A stretch of DNA of 64,000 bases from JBOHUC01 sp050733935 (GCA_050733935.1 JBOHUC010000055.1:1-64000), one strand, 5' to 3'. Counted from the first letter of the stretch, positions 8,057-15,594 are shown. Numbers and translations: made by a program. Notes: generated by a model from the letters alone, not told the origin.

Positions 8057-8089
8057 AGCGGGGCTGCCTCCCAAAGAGGCGGCCCCGCT
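8057..8089 (+). terminator. Hairpin terminator after csbD
   Basis: A long stem (AGCGGGGC then GCCTC, paired with GAGGC then GCCCCGCT, with one mismatched pair) encloses the loop CCAAA. It is followed by CGCTTTG. It lies 30 bases after the CsbD stop. Confidence 0.75.
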
Positions 8090-8153
8090 CGCTTTGCGAA
8101 CGACAGCGATCCGCGCCCGATCCGCACCCGATCCGAACCCGATCTGCGCCTGG

Positions 8154-8168
8154 TTGTAGGGACTACAA
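8154..8168. promoter_or_regulatory. Perfect palindrome, putative activator site
   Basis: TTGTAG-GGA-CTACAA is a perfect inverted repeat, centred 93 bases upstream of the -24 element at 8254. It shares TGTA-N5-TACA with the site at 7427-7439, which is also upstream of a sigma-54 promoter. This is the expected position and symmetry for an NtrC-type dimer site. Confidence 0.65.
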
Positions 8169-8252
8169 GTGAACGTCCCGGGCTTACACGCATTCCCCTG
8201 CATTACCTCCGCGCAGCGACGGTTTCTCAAGTGCTTACGCGTGCTCGAGCGC

Positions 8253-8268
8253 TGGCATGGAACCTGCG
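8253..8268 (+). promoter_or_regulatory. Sigma-54 (-24/-12) promoter
   Basis: TGGCATGGAACCTGCG has GG at 8254-8255 and GC at 8266-8267 with 10 bases between. It should start transcription near 8279, feeding the genes at 8481 and 8898 and perhaps the L,D-transpeptidase at 9407. Confidence 0.82.
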
Positions 8269-8278
8269 ATGACCACGA

Positions 8279-8480
8279 TGCGGGAGGACAGCACTCAGGA
8301 AAGATCCGAAAGGATCAGACCAAAGAATCACCGAAGTTCGAAGGGACGACGATGATTCGGGAGCTGCCCTCCCACTTTCGACAAGGCGAGGCAGGAGCGG
8401 CCTGCGAGACCGCGCGGACACTTCTGGGAAACGAGCAACCTCAAAGGCCGCTACCTCGCCGCCATGAACGGAGAATTGGA
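8279..8480 (+). other. Leader region of the second sigma-54 operon
   Basis: About 200 transcribed bases precede the chosen start at 8481. They contain a small hairpin at 8303-8316 (GATCC-GAAA-GGATC). An in-frame ATG at 8352 is preceded by AAGGGA and could lengthen the next protein by 43 residues. The base composition is less strongly coding than downstream. No RNA family was recognised. Confidence 0.4.
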
Positions 8481-8870
8481 ATGGCACTCGACCAGCCCGA
8501 CAACCAGCAGCCCGACAAGCAGGAAAACCGGCCCCGCAATCCTCAGCGAGAGGACGAGGCCCGCTTTCCCGGCACTCCGACCGGAAAGGAATCCGGCGTT
8601 CGCGATCCGAAGCGTGGAAGCACGCCCGGATCCGAGGCTGAATCCGGGGTCGAGTCGAGCGACGTCGTCGATCCGAGTGGAGAGATGGACTCTGCCGGAA
8701 AGCAGCGTGCAGTCCCCGGAAACGTGAGCGGGAACGACCCGAACGCCCGGCGCCCGCAGCGTGAGGACGACGATCAGCAGTACCGGCCGAAGAGGACGGG
8801 CGAGCCGTCCGGACCTCCGATCGAGCCGGATCAGGATCCTTTTTCGAAGGGACAGACACGGGGCGCGTAA
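8481..8870 (+). CDS. Hydrophilic, disordered stress-island protein
   Basis: The 129-residue protein is almost devoid of hydrophobic residues and dominated by Pro, Asp, Glu, Gln, Arg and Gly. Short repeated motifs occur, such as NPQRED/RRPQRED and DQPDNQQPDKQ. No domain is recognised; the composition resembles hydrophilins and desiccation-type proteins. The start ATG 8481 follows GGAGAATTGGA; ATG 8352 is the longer alternative. It is expressed from the sigma-54 promoter at 8253 and lies 27 bases before the Gsp17M-like gene. A protective or water-stress role is inference from composition and neighbours. Confidence 0.6.
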   Translation: MALDQPDNQQPDKQENRPRNPQREDEARFPGTPTGKESGVRDPKRGSTPGSEAESGVESSDVVDPSGEMDSAGKQRAVPGNVSGNDPNARRPQREDDDQQYRPKRTGEPSGPPIEPDQDPFSKGQTRGA

Positions 8871-8897
8871 GGCGCGTCCAGGGATGGAGGATTGAAC

Positions 8898-9386
8898 ATG
8901 TCGAAACTCGTCAGTGGAATTTTCCATACGAATGCGGAGGCCGAACGCGCCGTGGGGCAGCTGTTCGACGCCGGATTCGCGGCCGAGGACGTGAGCCTTC
9001 TCATGTCCGAGACGACGCGCGGTCGCGAGTTCGCGATCGAGAAGGGCACGAAGGCGCCGGAAGGTGCTGCGACCGGAGCAGCGGTCGGCGGCGTGATCGG
9101 TGCGATTGCCGCCGCGCTCGTCGCGGTCGGAACGCTCACGGTTCCCGGCCTGGCGCTTGTCGCCGCGGGGCCGATCGTGGCCGCGCTCTCAGGACTCGGC
9201 GCCGGTGCGGCGACCGGCGGACTCGCCGGTGCGCTCGTCGGTCTGGGAATTCCGGACCACGAAGCGAAGTTCTACAAGGAAGAGATCGGCAAGGGCGGCA
9301 TCCTGGTCGGCGTGTACGCGCACCAGGACCGTATTGACACTGCGCGCAAGATCCTGGATGCGGCGGGAGCTGAGAAGGTCCATTAG
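8898..9386 (+). CDS. General stress protein 17M-like protein with glycine-zipper hydrophobic region
   Basis: In this 162-residue protein, residues 1-45 form an alpha/beta unit (VSGIFHTNAEAERAVGQLFDAGF, in pieces) typical of the Gsp17M/YflT N-terminal domain. Residues 55-115 are a Gly/Ala-rich, glycine-zipper hydrophobic segment. The C-terminus (HEAKFYKEEIGKGGILVGV, then an A-x-x-I-L-x-x-A-G-A motif) repeats a ferredoxin-like half. Proteins of this type are annotated as general stress or low-complexity membrane proteins; the activity is unknown. GGAGG lies before ATG 8898. It belongs to the second sigma-54 operon. Confidence 0.8.
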   Translation: MSKLVSGIFHTNAEAERAVGQLFDAGFAAEDVSLLMSETTRGREFAIEKGTKAPEGAATGAAVGGVIGAIAAALVAVGTLTVPGLALVAAGPIVAALSGLGAGAATGGLAGALVGLGIPDHEAKFYKEEIGKGGILVGVYAHQDRIDTARKILDAAGAEKVH

Positions 9387-9406
9387 CGCGCGGACCGGAC
9401 TTCGTC

Positions 9407-11170
9407 GTGAGCCGACGCCTCGAACTGCTGGTGGGATTGGTGATCGCAATCGATCCCGTGTACCAATCCTGCCTCAGCCTGGTGAGCGGCTCCGACCAAA
9501 ACGTGCGCCGACTGGTGCGCGAAGAGATCGGGCGGCGGTCTCCAGCGTCTTCGGTCGGCGCCGATGCTTTGGCGGCGACGCGCATGCGTCAGTTCTACCA
9601 GAGCCGGCGGTATGCCCCGGTCTGGGTCAACGATTCAGGGCCTCGGGCGGCCGCTGATCGCGTCGCCGAGGCCCTTGCCGGGTCGCGAGAGCACGGTCTT
9701 CGATCGGAAGATTACGGGATTGCGAGGATTCGGTCGCTGCTCGACGAGGCCCGGCGAGATTTGCTCAAGGTGAAGGCACCCGCGGAAGCGACACAGCTCG
9801 CAGAGCTCGAGCTCGCGCTGACACGGGGCTACCTGAAGTACGCGGAAGATCTGTCGCGCGGCCGGCTTCGGCCGCGCGATTCGCGTTCGGACGCTCGCCT
9901 CGAGGTTCCCGCAGCCCTCGATGCGGCGGTTCGTGGCGAACCGCCGGCCACGGCTCTCGCGCAGCTTGCGCCGCGTCACGCGGGCTATGAAAAGCTTCGT
10001 GACCTGCTCGCTCTCTACCGCGAGGTCGAAGCCGACGGCGGATGGGATCCGCTGCCCGCGAACCTCAAGGTGATTCCGGGAACGCGCGGACCCCAGGTGA
10101 TCGCGCTCCGCGAGCGTCTCGCGGTCACGGGCGATCTCGAGCGAACGGCCACGGAAGCTCCGACCTTCGATCCGAATCTCGAGCGCGCGATTCGGCGATT
10201 CCAGGCCCGGCACGGGCTTTCGGGCACCGGGCGGATCGGCGCCGCCGACGTGGCGGCCCTCAACGTGCCTGTGCAGGAACGCATCCGGCAGATCGAGGTC
10301 AATCTCGAGCGCTGGCGCTGGCTCCCCGAGAATCTCGGGAGCACGAACGTTGCGGTCAACATTCCCGATTACACCCTCGCGGTGAACGAAGGCGGCAACC
10401 CCGTGCTCGGGATGAAAGTCGTGGTCGGCGACGAGTACAGCCCGACCCCCGTCTTGAGCGACGAGCTCACGTACATCGTGTTCGGCCCTTCGTGGTCGAT
10501 CCCGGTGAGCATCACGAAAGAGGAGATCCTCCCGAAAGTGAAGGAGGATCCGGGCTATCTCGCGGCGCACGACATGCGGGCCTACGCGGGCGAAGGCGGG
10601 GACGCCCGCGACGTCACGGACGAGATCGACTGGGGATCGGTCGATCCCGAGAACCTCGAGTTCACGCTCCGGCAGGCCCCGGGTCCCCGGAATCCGCTTG
10701 GGCGGATCAAGTTCATCTGCCCGAATCGGTTCAATGTCTACCTGCACGACACGCCGGCCGAGCACCTGTTCGCACAGCGGGAGCGCACGTTCAGCCACGG
10801 TTGCATCCGCGTGGAGAAGCCGGCGGAGCTCGCCGCGTTCCTGCTTCGGGACCAGTCCGAGTGGACCGTCGAGAGAATTCAGAAGGAGATGGAGACGGCG
10901 AAGGAGAAGACCGTCACGCTCTCGCGTCCGGTCCCCGTCCACATCTTCTACTGGACCGCGTGGGTGGACGACGCGGGGCTCCTGCAGTTCCGTGACGATC
11001 CGTACGGGTCCGATCGCGAAGTGGCCGCGGCGCTCGACGGTGCGCCGCGCTCAGCTCACGCTTCGGCGCCCGCTTCGCGCACCGCTCAGGCTCTGCCCAC
11101 TCAGGCTCTGGCGAAGCCGGTCCATGCCGCGCCAGGGGTCGAGCTCGTCGCGGTGGACGCGGCGCGGTAG
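9407..11170 (+). CDS. L,D-transpeptidase, YcbB/LdtD type
   Basis: This 587-residue periplasmic peptidoglycan cross-linking enzyme (3-3 cross-links) has an N-terminal scaffold domain at about 45-220 (RQFYQSRRYAPVWV start typical of YcbB), a peptidoglycan-binding domain at about 245-285 (AIRRFQARHGL), and a catalytic YkuD domain with the motif SHGCIRVE (Cys466, preceded by a conserved His). The GTG start at 9407 gives only a short, weakly hydrophobic signal segment (LLVGLVIAI). The last 100 residues are Ala/Pro-rich and overlap the end of the convergent ligD gene by 120 bases. It lies 20 bases after the stress operon, so sigma-54 read-through could give wall remodelling under stress. Confidence 0.9.
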   Translation: MSRRLELLVGLVIAIDPVYQSCLSLVSGSDQNVRRLVREEIGRRSPASSVGADALAATRMRQFYQSRRYAPVWVNDSGPRAAADRVAEALAGSREHGLRSEDYGIARIRSLLDEARRDLLKVKAPAEATQLAELELALTRGYLKYAEDLSRGRLRPRDSRSDARLEVPAALDAAVRGEPPATALAQLAPRHAGYEKLRDLLALYREVEADGGWDPLPANLKVIPGTRGPQVIALRERLAVTGDLERTATEAPTFDPNLERAIRRFQARHGLSGTGRIGAADVAALNVPVQERIRQIEVNLERWRWLPENLGSTNVAVNIPDYTLAVNEGGNPVLGMKVVVGDEYSPTPVLSDELTYIVFGPSWSIPVSITKEEILPKVKEDPGYLAAHDMRAYAGEGGDARDVTDEIDWGSVDPENLEFTLRQAPGPRNPLGRIKFICPNRFNVYLHDTPAEHLFAQRERTFSHGCIRVEKPAELAAFLLRDQSEWTVERIQKEMETAKEKTVTLSRPVPVHIFYWTAWVDDAGLLQFRDDPYGSDREVAAALDGAPRSAHASAPASRTAQALPTQALAKPVHAAPGVELVAVDAAR

Positions 11171-12118
11171 GCTCACGACGGTGAATCGCTCCGGCTGAAG
11201 ACGCGCCGTGAGCGACTCCCAGGGGATCGGAGTCGAGACGGTCGCCCCGGGACGATTGCGGGACGAATAGGGCGCCACCCACGTGGCGCCCCTTCCGTTT
11301 CTGAGATAGTCGACGAAGATCGCTCCGCGCCGCTTCGCCTTCGAGAGCGTCGCCGTGAAGGTCGTCGGGTCGCCGGCGGCGAGACTCTGCGCGATGGCCT
11401 TCGAGAAGGACTTGATCGTGTCCCAGGAGTGGGTGCGCGCGAGCGGGACGACGACATGGAGACCACGGCCGCCCGTCGTCTTGAGGAAGCTCGTAAGCCC
11501 GAGGCCCTCGAGCCGGTCGCGCACCACGCGCGCCGACTGGGCGACGCGCTCGAACGTCACGCCGGGCCCGGGATCGAGATCGAACACCATGCGGTCCGGC
11601 CGCTCGATCCGGTCGTTGCGACAGCCCCAGACGTGGATCTCGAGCACGTCCATCTGAACGAGCGCAAGAAGCCCCTCGACATCCGCGATCGAGAGATAGT
11701 GCGCGGTCTTCCCGCTCTCCTCCTTGAGCCTGACGGACCCGATGGCGGGCGGAAGGTTCGCGGTCGCGTGCTTCTGATAGAAGCAGTCGCCGCCCTCCCC
11801 TTCCGGACAGCGCACGACCATGAGCGGGCGCCCGGCGACGTGGGGGAGAATCCGCTCGGCCATCGATTCGTAGTAGGCGGCGAGATCGCGCTTCGTCACT
11901 CCGACGCCGGGATAGAGCACCTTGTCCGGATGCGTGAGGCGAGTGCCAAGGTGGCGGGGAACGGGGCGAGTGGTGCGAGCGGTGCGCTTCGAGACGGGTG
12001 TGCGTGCGGGTGCGCGTGCGGGTGCGCGTGCGCGTGTGCTCTCATCGTCGCGTACCTTCTCCCGGCTTCGCACGAGGAGCCAGTTCCGCCGTCCGGACTT
12101 ATTTTCGGGGTCTTTCAT
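11051..12118 (-). CDS. ligD: LigD-type polymerase domain protein for non-homologous end joining
   Basis: In this 355-residue protein, residues 75-330 are the archaeo-eukaryotic primase-like polymerase domain of LigD. Features include THPDKVLYP near its start, MVVRCPEG, the metal site DLDPG (Asp-x-Asp) and LKTTGGRGLHVVVPL. Residues 1-20 plus the in-frame stretch just upstream match the end of a LigD 3'-phosphoesterase domain (NWLLVRSREK), joined by a repetitive Ala/Arg/Pro linker coded by a short tandem repeat near 12000-12040. No ligase domain is present. ATG 12118 follows GGAG at 10 bases; GTG 12127 is possible. Ku is immediately upstream and in the same frame. It fills ends with ribonucleotides at double-strand breaks. 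Confidence 0.92.
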   Translation of the reverse strand: MKDPENKSGRRNWLLVRSREKVRDDESTRARAPARAPARTPVSKRTARTTRPVPRHLGTRLTHPDKVLYPGVGVTKRDLAAYYESMAERILPHVAGRPLMVVRCPEGEGGDCFYQKHATANLPPAIGSVRLKEESGKTAHYLSIADVEGLLALVQMDVLEIHVWGCRNDRIERPDRMVFDLDPGPGVTFERVAQSARVVRDRLEGLGLTSFLKTTGGRGLHVVVPLARTHSWDTIKSFSKAIAQSLAAGDPTTFTATLSKAKRRGAIFVDYLRNGRGATWVAPYSSRNRPGATVSTPIPWESLTARLQPERFTVVSLPRRVHRDELDPWRGMDRLRQSLSGQSLSGARSGRRSVS

Positions 12119-12169
12119 GCGAAGCACGCTCCAGGTGCCCCGGAGTTTCTCACCATCAACGCGCGTGCG
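12119..12169 (-). pseudogene. In-frame remnant of a LigD phosphoesterase domain between ku and ligD
   Basis: Read in the ligD frame, this 51-base stretch gives RTRVDGEKLRGTWSVLR, the normal run-up to the NWLLVR motif found in the next gene; in complete LigD proteins this is the closing beta-strand pair of the phosphoesterase domain. Only the TAG stop of Ku (12170-12172) separates it from Ku, in the same frame. It looks like the scar of a deletion that fused a ku end to a truncated ligD, or a segment translated only by stop read-through. Confidence 0.6.
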
Positions 12170-13042
12170 CTAGCCGGTACGCCTCCGCGAAGTGGCGGCC
12201 GGGCGCCGGGTGGGCGGACCCGGAGGGCGCGCGCCGCGGCTGCCCTTCTGCTTCTCCCGAATGCTCTTCTCGAGCAGCGGCATGAGATCGACGACCCGCG
12301 TCCCGCGGATCGGCCGCTCCTCGATCGGCTCTTCGACGATCTCGGTCTTGCCGGCCTTCACACGCTTCCGAATCAGCGCCTTGAGATCCTCGCGGTACTG
12401 ATCCTTGAACTTCGACGGATCGAACTTCGCGCTCATCCCCGCGACCAGCCGCTCCGCCATGCGGACCTCGGCGGGTGACACCTTGACCGACTTCCCGTTC
12501 GCCGACGGCACGTCGAACTCCGAAGCCTTTACGATCTCGTGCGGGAAGCGCAGGAGCTGCAGGAGCAGCACGTTCTCGCGCGCCGTGAGGGCCGCAATGT
12601 GCTCACGCGTACGCAGGACGAAGTGCGCGATCCCCACCTGTCCGGTGCGCTCGAGCGTGTCCCGCAGCAGGGCATAGGCCTTGCCGGCCTTGCTGACCGG
12701 CAGCAGGTAGTACGGCGAGTCGAAATAGATCGGATCGATTTCCTTGCCATCTACGAAGCTCACGATCTCGATCGTCTGGGTCGCCCGCACGTTCGCGCGC
12801 TTGAAGTCGTCCTCGGTCAGGATCACGTACTCGCCGTCGTCGTGCTCGAAGCCGCGAACCACGTCCTCCCAGGGGACGGGCTTCCCGGTCTTCTTGTTGA
12901 TGCGCTCGTAGCCGACGGGTGCGAAGTTCCTGCGGTCCAGGTAGCTGAACTTGAGATCGCTGCGGTTCTCGGCCGACCGGAGACCGACCGGGATCTCGAC
13001 CAGTCCGAAGCTGATGATGCCTTTCCAGATGAAGTTCGCCAT
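12170..13042 (-). CDS. ku: Ku protein for non-homologous end joining
   Basis: The 290-residue protein starts with the bacterial Ku signature (MANFIWKGIISFGLVEIPV) and covers the whole beta-barrel/bridge core to about 255 (KDQYREDLKALIRKR, then VVDLMPLLEKSI). A basic Pro/Arg/Lys-rich tail of about 35 residues follows, typical of the DNA-binding C-terminal extension. The homodimer threads on broken DNA ends and recruits LigD. It lies 31 bases downstream of the oxidoreductase gene and directly upstream of ligD. Its TAG stop is followed in the same frame by 17 further sense codons leading into ligD. Confidence 0.97.
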   Translation of the reverse strand: MANFIWKGIISFGLVEIPVGLRSAENRSDLKFSYLDRRNFAPVGYERINKKTGKPVPWEDVVRGFEHDDGEYVILTEDDFKRANVRATQTIEIVSFVDGKEIDPIYFDSPYYLLPVSKAGKAYALLRDTLERTGQVGIAHFVLRTREHIAALTARENVLLLQLLRFPHEIVKASEFDVPSANGKSVKVSPAEVRMAERLVAGMSAKFDPSKFKDQYREDLKALIRKRVKAGKTEIVEEPIEERPIRGTRVVDLMPLLEKSIREKQKGSRGARPPGPPTRRPAATSRRRTG

Positions 13043-13073
13043 CGGCGTCCGTCCTTCGTCAGTCCCTCGTTCG

Positions 13074-14228
13074 TCAGTCCCTCGATTGCGGCGGCTCCGA
13101 GTGCACGAGCATCGGCTCGTGCACAGGAGGGCGCTCGATCACGTTGCGGCTCGTCGGCCGGCGCGTCGGCGCCTCGTGCCGAAGCGGCTCGGGGCGTCCG
13201 GTGCCGGCCGCGCGGTAGAGCGCCTCGATGATGCGCACGTCAGCGAGCCCCTCGGCGCCCGACGGAACGGGCTGGCGCTCGCGCAGGACGCAGTCCGAGA
13301 AGTGAAGCAGCTCCGGCGCGAACTGATCGCTGCACGGGAAGCGCTTCCGGCTCGTTCGGCCCCCGACAGTCAGGACGTGTTGACGTTCTTCTCCGTACTC
13401 GTACGCGGCGTCGACGACCAGGTCGCCCTTCGTTCCGACAATGCGGTAGGAGGAGACGTCGGCTGCTCCGAAGCTCACTTGGAACGTCGCGAATCGTTCG
13501 TCGGGGAACCGGAGGAGGCAGGCGGTCATCTCCTCGACTTCCGCAAAGCGCTTCTCGGAGCCGCTCGCCGTCATCGCTTCCACTTCGATCGGCTCGGCGC
13601 GGAACAGGTAGCGGGCTGCGTTGATGCAGTAGATCCCGATGTCGTAGAGCGTCCCGCCGCCCTTTTCGCGGTCGAGGCGAATGTCGCCGGCTTTGACCTG
13701 CATCGTGAAGACGGAAGAGAACATTCGTGGCTCACCCAGCCGGCCGGCACGGACGATCTCGACGGCGCGCATGTTCGCGGGCTCGAAATGGAGCCGGTAG
13801 GCGGTCATGAGGCGAACGTCGGAACGTTCCGCCGCCTCGATCATCTGCTCGCATTCCTCGCCCGTGACGGCCAGGGGCTTCTCGCACAGCACGTGGATGC
13901 CCGCCTCGGCTGCCGCAATCGTGTACGGGTGATGCAGATGGTTCGGGAGGGCGATGTAGACGGCGTCGATGTTTCCGCTCTCGAGGCAATCGCCGAACTG
14001 CTCGTAGGAATAGAGCGACCGGATTCCGTATTTCCGGCCGAGCTTCTCGAGCTTCGTCGGATCGCTCGACACGAGCGCCGCGAGCTCCGAATTGCGCGCG
14101 GCGTGCTTGAATGCCGGCAGGATCGCATTCTGGGCGATGTGCCCGAGCCCTACGACCGCGTAGCGCACCCGTTTCCGCCGCGCACTCGTTCTCGTCGCTT
14201 TGCGCCGCACGTTCGGTCTCTTTTTCAT
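13074..14228 (-). CDS. Gfo/Idh/MocA family oxidoreductase
   Basis: The 384-residue protein has a basic N-terminal lead (KKRPNVRRK), then a Rossmann fold from about residue 18 with AVVGLGHIAQ as the nucleotide-binding turn. The family signature EKPLAVTG lies near residue 115, with the usual C-terminal alpha/beta domain after it (GGGTLYDIGIYCINAARYL region). The family oxidises sugars or sugar-like substrates with NAD(P); the substrate cannot be read here. ATG 14228 is chosen, with GGGGAT 8 bases upstream; GTG 14249 is an alternative. It is the first gene of the same-strand run to ku and ligD; a functional link with repair is not implied. A glucose-fructose oxidoreductase-like role is possible. 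Confidence 0.88.
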   Translation of the reverse strand: MKKRPNVRRKATRTSARRKRVRYAVVGLGHIAQNAILPAFKHAARNSELAALVSSDPTKLEKLGRKYGIRSLYSYEQFGDCLESGNIDAVYIALPNHLHHPYTIAAAEAGIHVLCEKPLAVTGEECEQMIEAAERSDVRLMTAYRLHFEPANMRAVEIVRAGRLGEPRMFSSVFTMQVKAGDIRLDREKGGGTLYDIGIYCINAARYLFRAEPIEVEAMTASGSEKRFAEVEEMTACLLRFPDERFATFQVSFGAADVSSYRIVGTKGDLVVDAAYEYGEERQHVLTVGGRTSRKRFPCSDQFAPELLHFSDCVLRERQPVPSGAEGLADVRIIEALYRAAGTGRPEPLRHEAPTRRPTSRNVIERPPVHEPMLVHSEPPQSRD

Positions 14229-14325
14229 GTCGTGATCCCCGGCGGGCACGGGGGCGGAGTGGTCGTTCAGACGAAGCCCCGCCTCCCGTTGCCCTCAACC
14301 TTCCCTGTCGAATGCAGCTACTCCC

Positions 14326-14574
14326 CTACTTTTTCTTATCCGGCCTCTGCTGAGGCTGCGAAGTCGGGCGATCCTCGCTGTCACCGCCTTCACGCCCGTG
14401 TCTCGGATCGTCGGTTTCAGGCTCCATCTCGCGATCCTTGCGGCCCGGGTCGCGGCCCGGATCCTGTGGAACGCTGCGCGGGTCGGGATCGCTCCGGTAG
14501 GGATTTCTTTTCTCGGTCATGGCCATTACCTCTTCGAGAGTGTAGGTCGTTGGTGTGTAGGTGGACGGGTGCAT
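14326..14574 (-). CDS. Small hydrophilic disordered protein
   Basis: The 82-residue protein is rich in Pro, Asp, Arg, Glu and Gln (for example DPGRDPGRKDRE) with no hydrophobic core. ATG 14574 is preceded by AAGGAG at 8 bases, so the Thr/Tyr-rich N-terminus (HPSTYTPTTYT) is included; internal ATG 14520 would give 64 residues. The composition resembles the stress-island protein at 8481. No known family was recognised. It lies 13 bases downstream of the 56-residue gene at 14588, on the same strand. Confidence 0.55.
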   Translation of the reverse strand: MHPSTYTPTTYTLEEVMAMTEKRNPYRSDPDPRSVPQDPGRDPGRKDREMEPETDDPRHGREGGDSEDRPTSQPQQRPDKKK

Positions 14575-14587
14575 CTCTGAAACTCCT

Positions 14588-14758
14588 TCAATGGCCCTTC
14601 GAATGGCCCTTCCCTGCGTGTTGCTTCATCACGGTCCGAGCGGCCACCTCGGAAGCCCGCTTTCCGTAGCGGCCTTCCTTCTGGGCGGACTCCTTGATGT
14701 GCTCGTACTGTCGTTGTTCCTTTTGACTGACTCCGCGAAGCGACTTCTTCTTCGGCAT
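14588..14758 (-). CDS. Small basic protein of the KEQRQYEHI type
   Basis: The 56-residue protein (MPKKKSLRGVSQKEQRQYEH start) has a central helical segment ending in A-A-R-T-V-M-K-Q. It resembles short proteins often labelled plasmid stabilisation or hypothetical (pattern K-Q-x-x-x-x-E-H-I-x-x-S, then A-x-x-x-A-A-x-T-V-N/M-K). The function is not established. A strong GGAGG lies about 8 bases before the ATG at 14758. A sigma-54-like element lies at 14795-14810. Confidence 0.65.
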   Translation of the reverse strand: MPKKKSLRGVSQKEQRQYEHIKESAQKEGRYGKRASEVAARTVMKQHAGKGHSKGH

Positions 14759-14794
14759 GTCCGTTTCCTCCATGAACTGCTTGACCCTGGTCAA

Positions 14795-14810
14795 AGCAAG
14801 AAGCACGCCC
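14795..14810 (-). promoter_or_regulatory. Sigma-54-like promoter, weaker match
   Basis: On the minus strand GGGCGTGCTTCTTGCT has GG at 14809-14808 and GC at 14797-14796, 10 bases apart, with a consensus TTGCT. The -24 box deviates (GGGCGT instead of TGGCAC). Transcription would begin about 25 bases before the start codon at 14758. Confidence 0.4.
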
Positions 14811-14911
14811 CGGGCCTGGAGCCCGCTAAGCTGTTGCGATTGCTTTACTGCACGCCGCGGCCGCTTCCATTGTTTTGACATCGTTTGAAATTCCAACCGC
14901 GCGCAAAGGAA

Positions 14912-14942
14912 CACGGCGGTCGTCGGGGAGACGACCGCCGTG
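14912..14942 (-). terminator. Strong hairpin terminator
   Basis: A perfect 13-base stem (CACGGCGGTCGTC and its complement) closes a 5-base loop. On the minus strand it is followed by AGGTTCC-type sequence with TTCCTTTG. It lies about 110 bases past the stop of the gene at 15050. Confidence 0.7.
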
Positions 14943-15049
14943 AGGGTCGGCGGTACCGGGGAGGTGACCACCGGGGCCGCGCTTGTACTCTGCACGCCGG
15001 GGCTGGAACCGGACGTACGCGCGCCACGACCTGGGGATGAAACCCTGCT

Positions 15050-15325
15050 TTACTGCTTGCGGACGGTCTTCTGTCGAATTTCCTCGCGGGTCAACGTCCG
15101 TGGATTCTTCTCGCGGATCTGCTCGGAGTGAGGAGGAGGCTCCTCGGTCTTCAATCCCCCGCCCGAGGCCGGCCTGGGCGGCCGCTCTCGGACGGGTTCT
15201 GGTTCTTCGAATCGATCAGGAGACGGACCCTTCTTCCGGGGAGCCTTCTTCTGCGCCATCGCAAACCAATTCTCGAGTCGATTGAACTCGACGAGACTGT
15301 CGAATGCGACGATGAGGGCAGGCAT
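15050..15325 (-). CDS. Small charged, proline-rich protein
   Basis: The protein is 91 residues from ATG 15325, or 69 from the internal ATG 15259. The first 22 residues of the longer form are hydrophobic/amphipathic (PALIVAFDSLVEFNRLENWF). The rest is polar, with KKAPRKKG, EPEPVRERPPRP and a Lys/Arg-rich tail. Neither start has a strong ribosome site. The longer form begins only 11 bases after the stop of the Cys-rich gene, which favours coupling. The family is not recognised. It could be nucleic-acid-binding given its charge, but that is speculation. Confidence 0.45.
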   Translation of the reverse strand: MPALIVAFDSLVEFNRLENWFAMAQKKAPRKKGPSPDRFEEPEPVRERPPRPASGGGLKTEEPPPHSEQIREKNPRTLTREEIRQKTVRKQ

Positions 15326-15336
15326 GCTCGATCGAC

Positions 15337-15498
15337 CTAGACTGTGTTCCATCCTGTTGCGTTTTCCATCTCCGCTCCGCAGCAGCAGTGTGGTGCCTTG
15401 CTCGAGGCGTCCGCCCGATGCGATTCTTGGATGACCGTGAGCTCGCAGCCACAGTCTGGATTCGTGCAGCGGAAGATGTCCCCTGGCTTCATCACCAT
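15337..15498 (-). CDS. 53-residue cysteine-rich putative metal-binding protein
   Basis: The protein is short and easily missed. It starts MVMKPGDIFRC and carries C-T-N-P-D-C-G-C near residues 11-18 and a C-C-C-G cluster near 38-41, six Cys in total, two knots consistent with a zinc ribbon or metallothionein-like site. AAGGAG ends 7 bases before ATG 15498, an excellent ribosome site, and a good sigma-54 promoter match lies about 80 bases upstream. Small proteins of the pattern K-P-G-D-x-x-x-C, then C-C-C-G-x-x-M, occur in several phyla without known function. It is probably cotranscribed with 15050-15325. Confidence 0.7.
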   Translation of the reverse strand: MVMKPGDIFRCTNPDCGCELTVIQESHRADASSKAPHCCCGAEMENATGWNTV

Positions 15499-15578
15499 GA
15501 CGGCACTCCTTTCGAACCGGCTCCAGTTCCGACGGGACCTCGCAGTCGGCGAAGGAGTCTGAATGTGTCGTCTCCAAA

Positions 15579-15594
15579 GGCAAGTTCCAGGCCA
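15579..15594 (-). promoter_or_regulatory. Sigma-54 (-24/-12) promoter candidate
   Basis: On the minus strand TGGCCTGGAACTTGCC has GG at 15593-15592 and GC at 15581-15580, 10 bases apart. It agrees with the promoter at 8253 at 12 of 16 positions, including the TGGAAC core. It would serve the Cys-rich gene at 15498. Confidence 0.6.

Noticed and set aside
12000..12045. GTGCGGGTGCGCGTGC repeat as a possible CRISPR or VNTR array
   Set aside because: It is a short in-frame codon repeat coding the Ala/Arg/Pro linker of LigD; no unique spacers.
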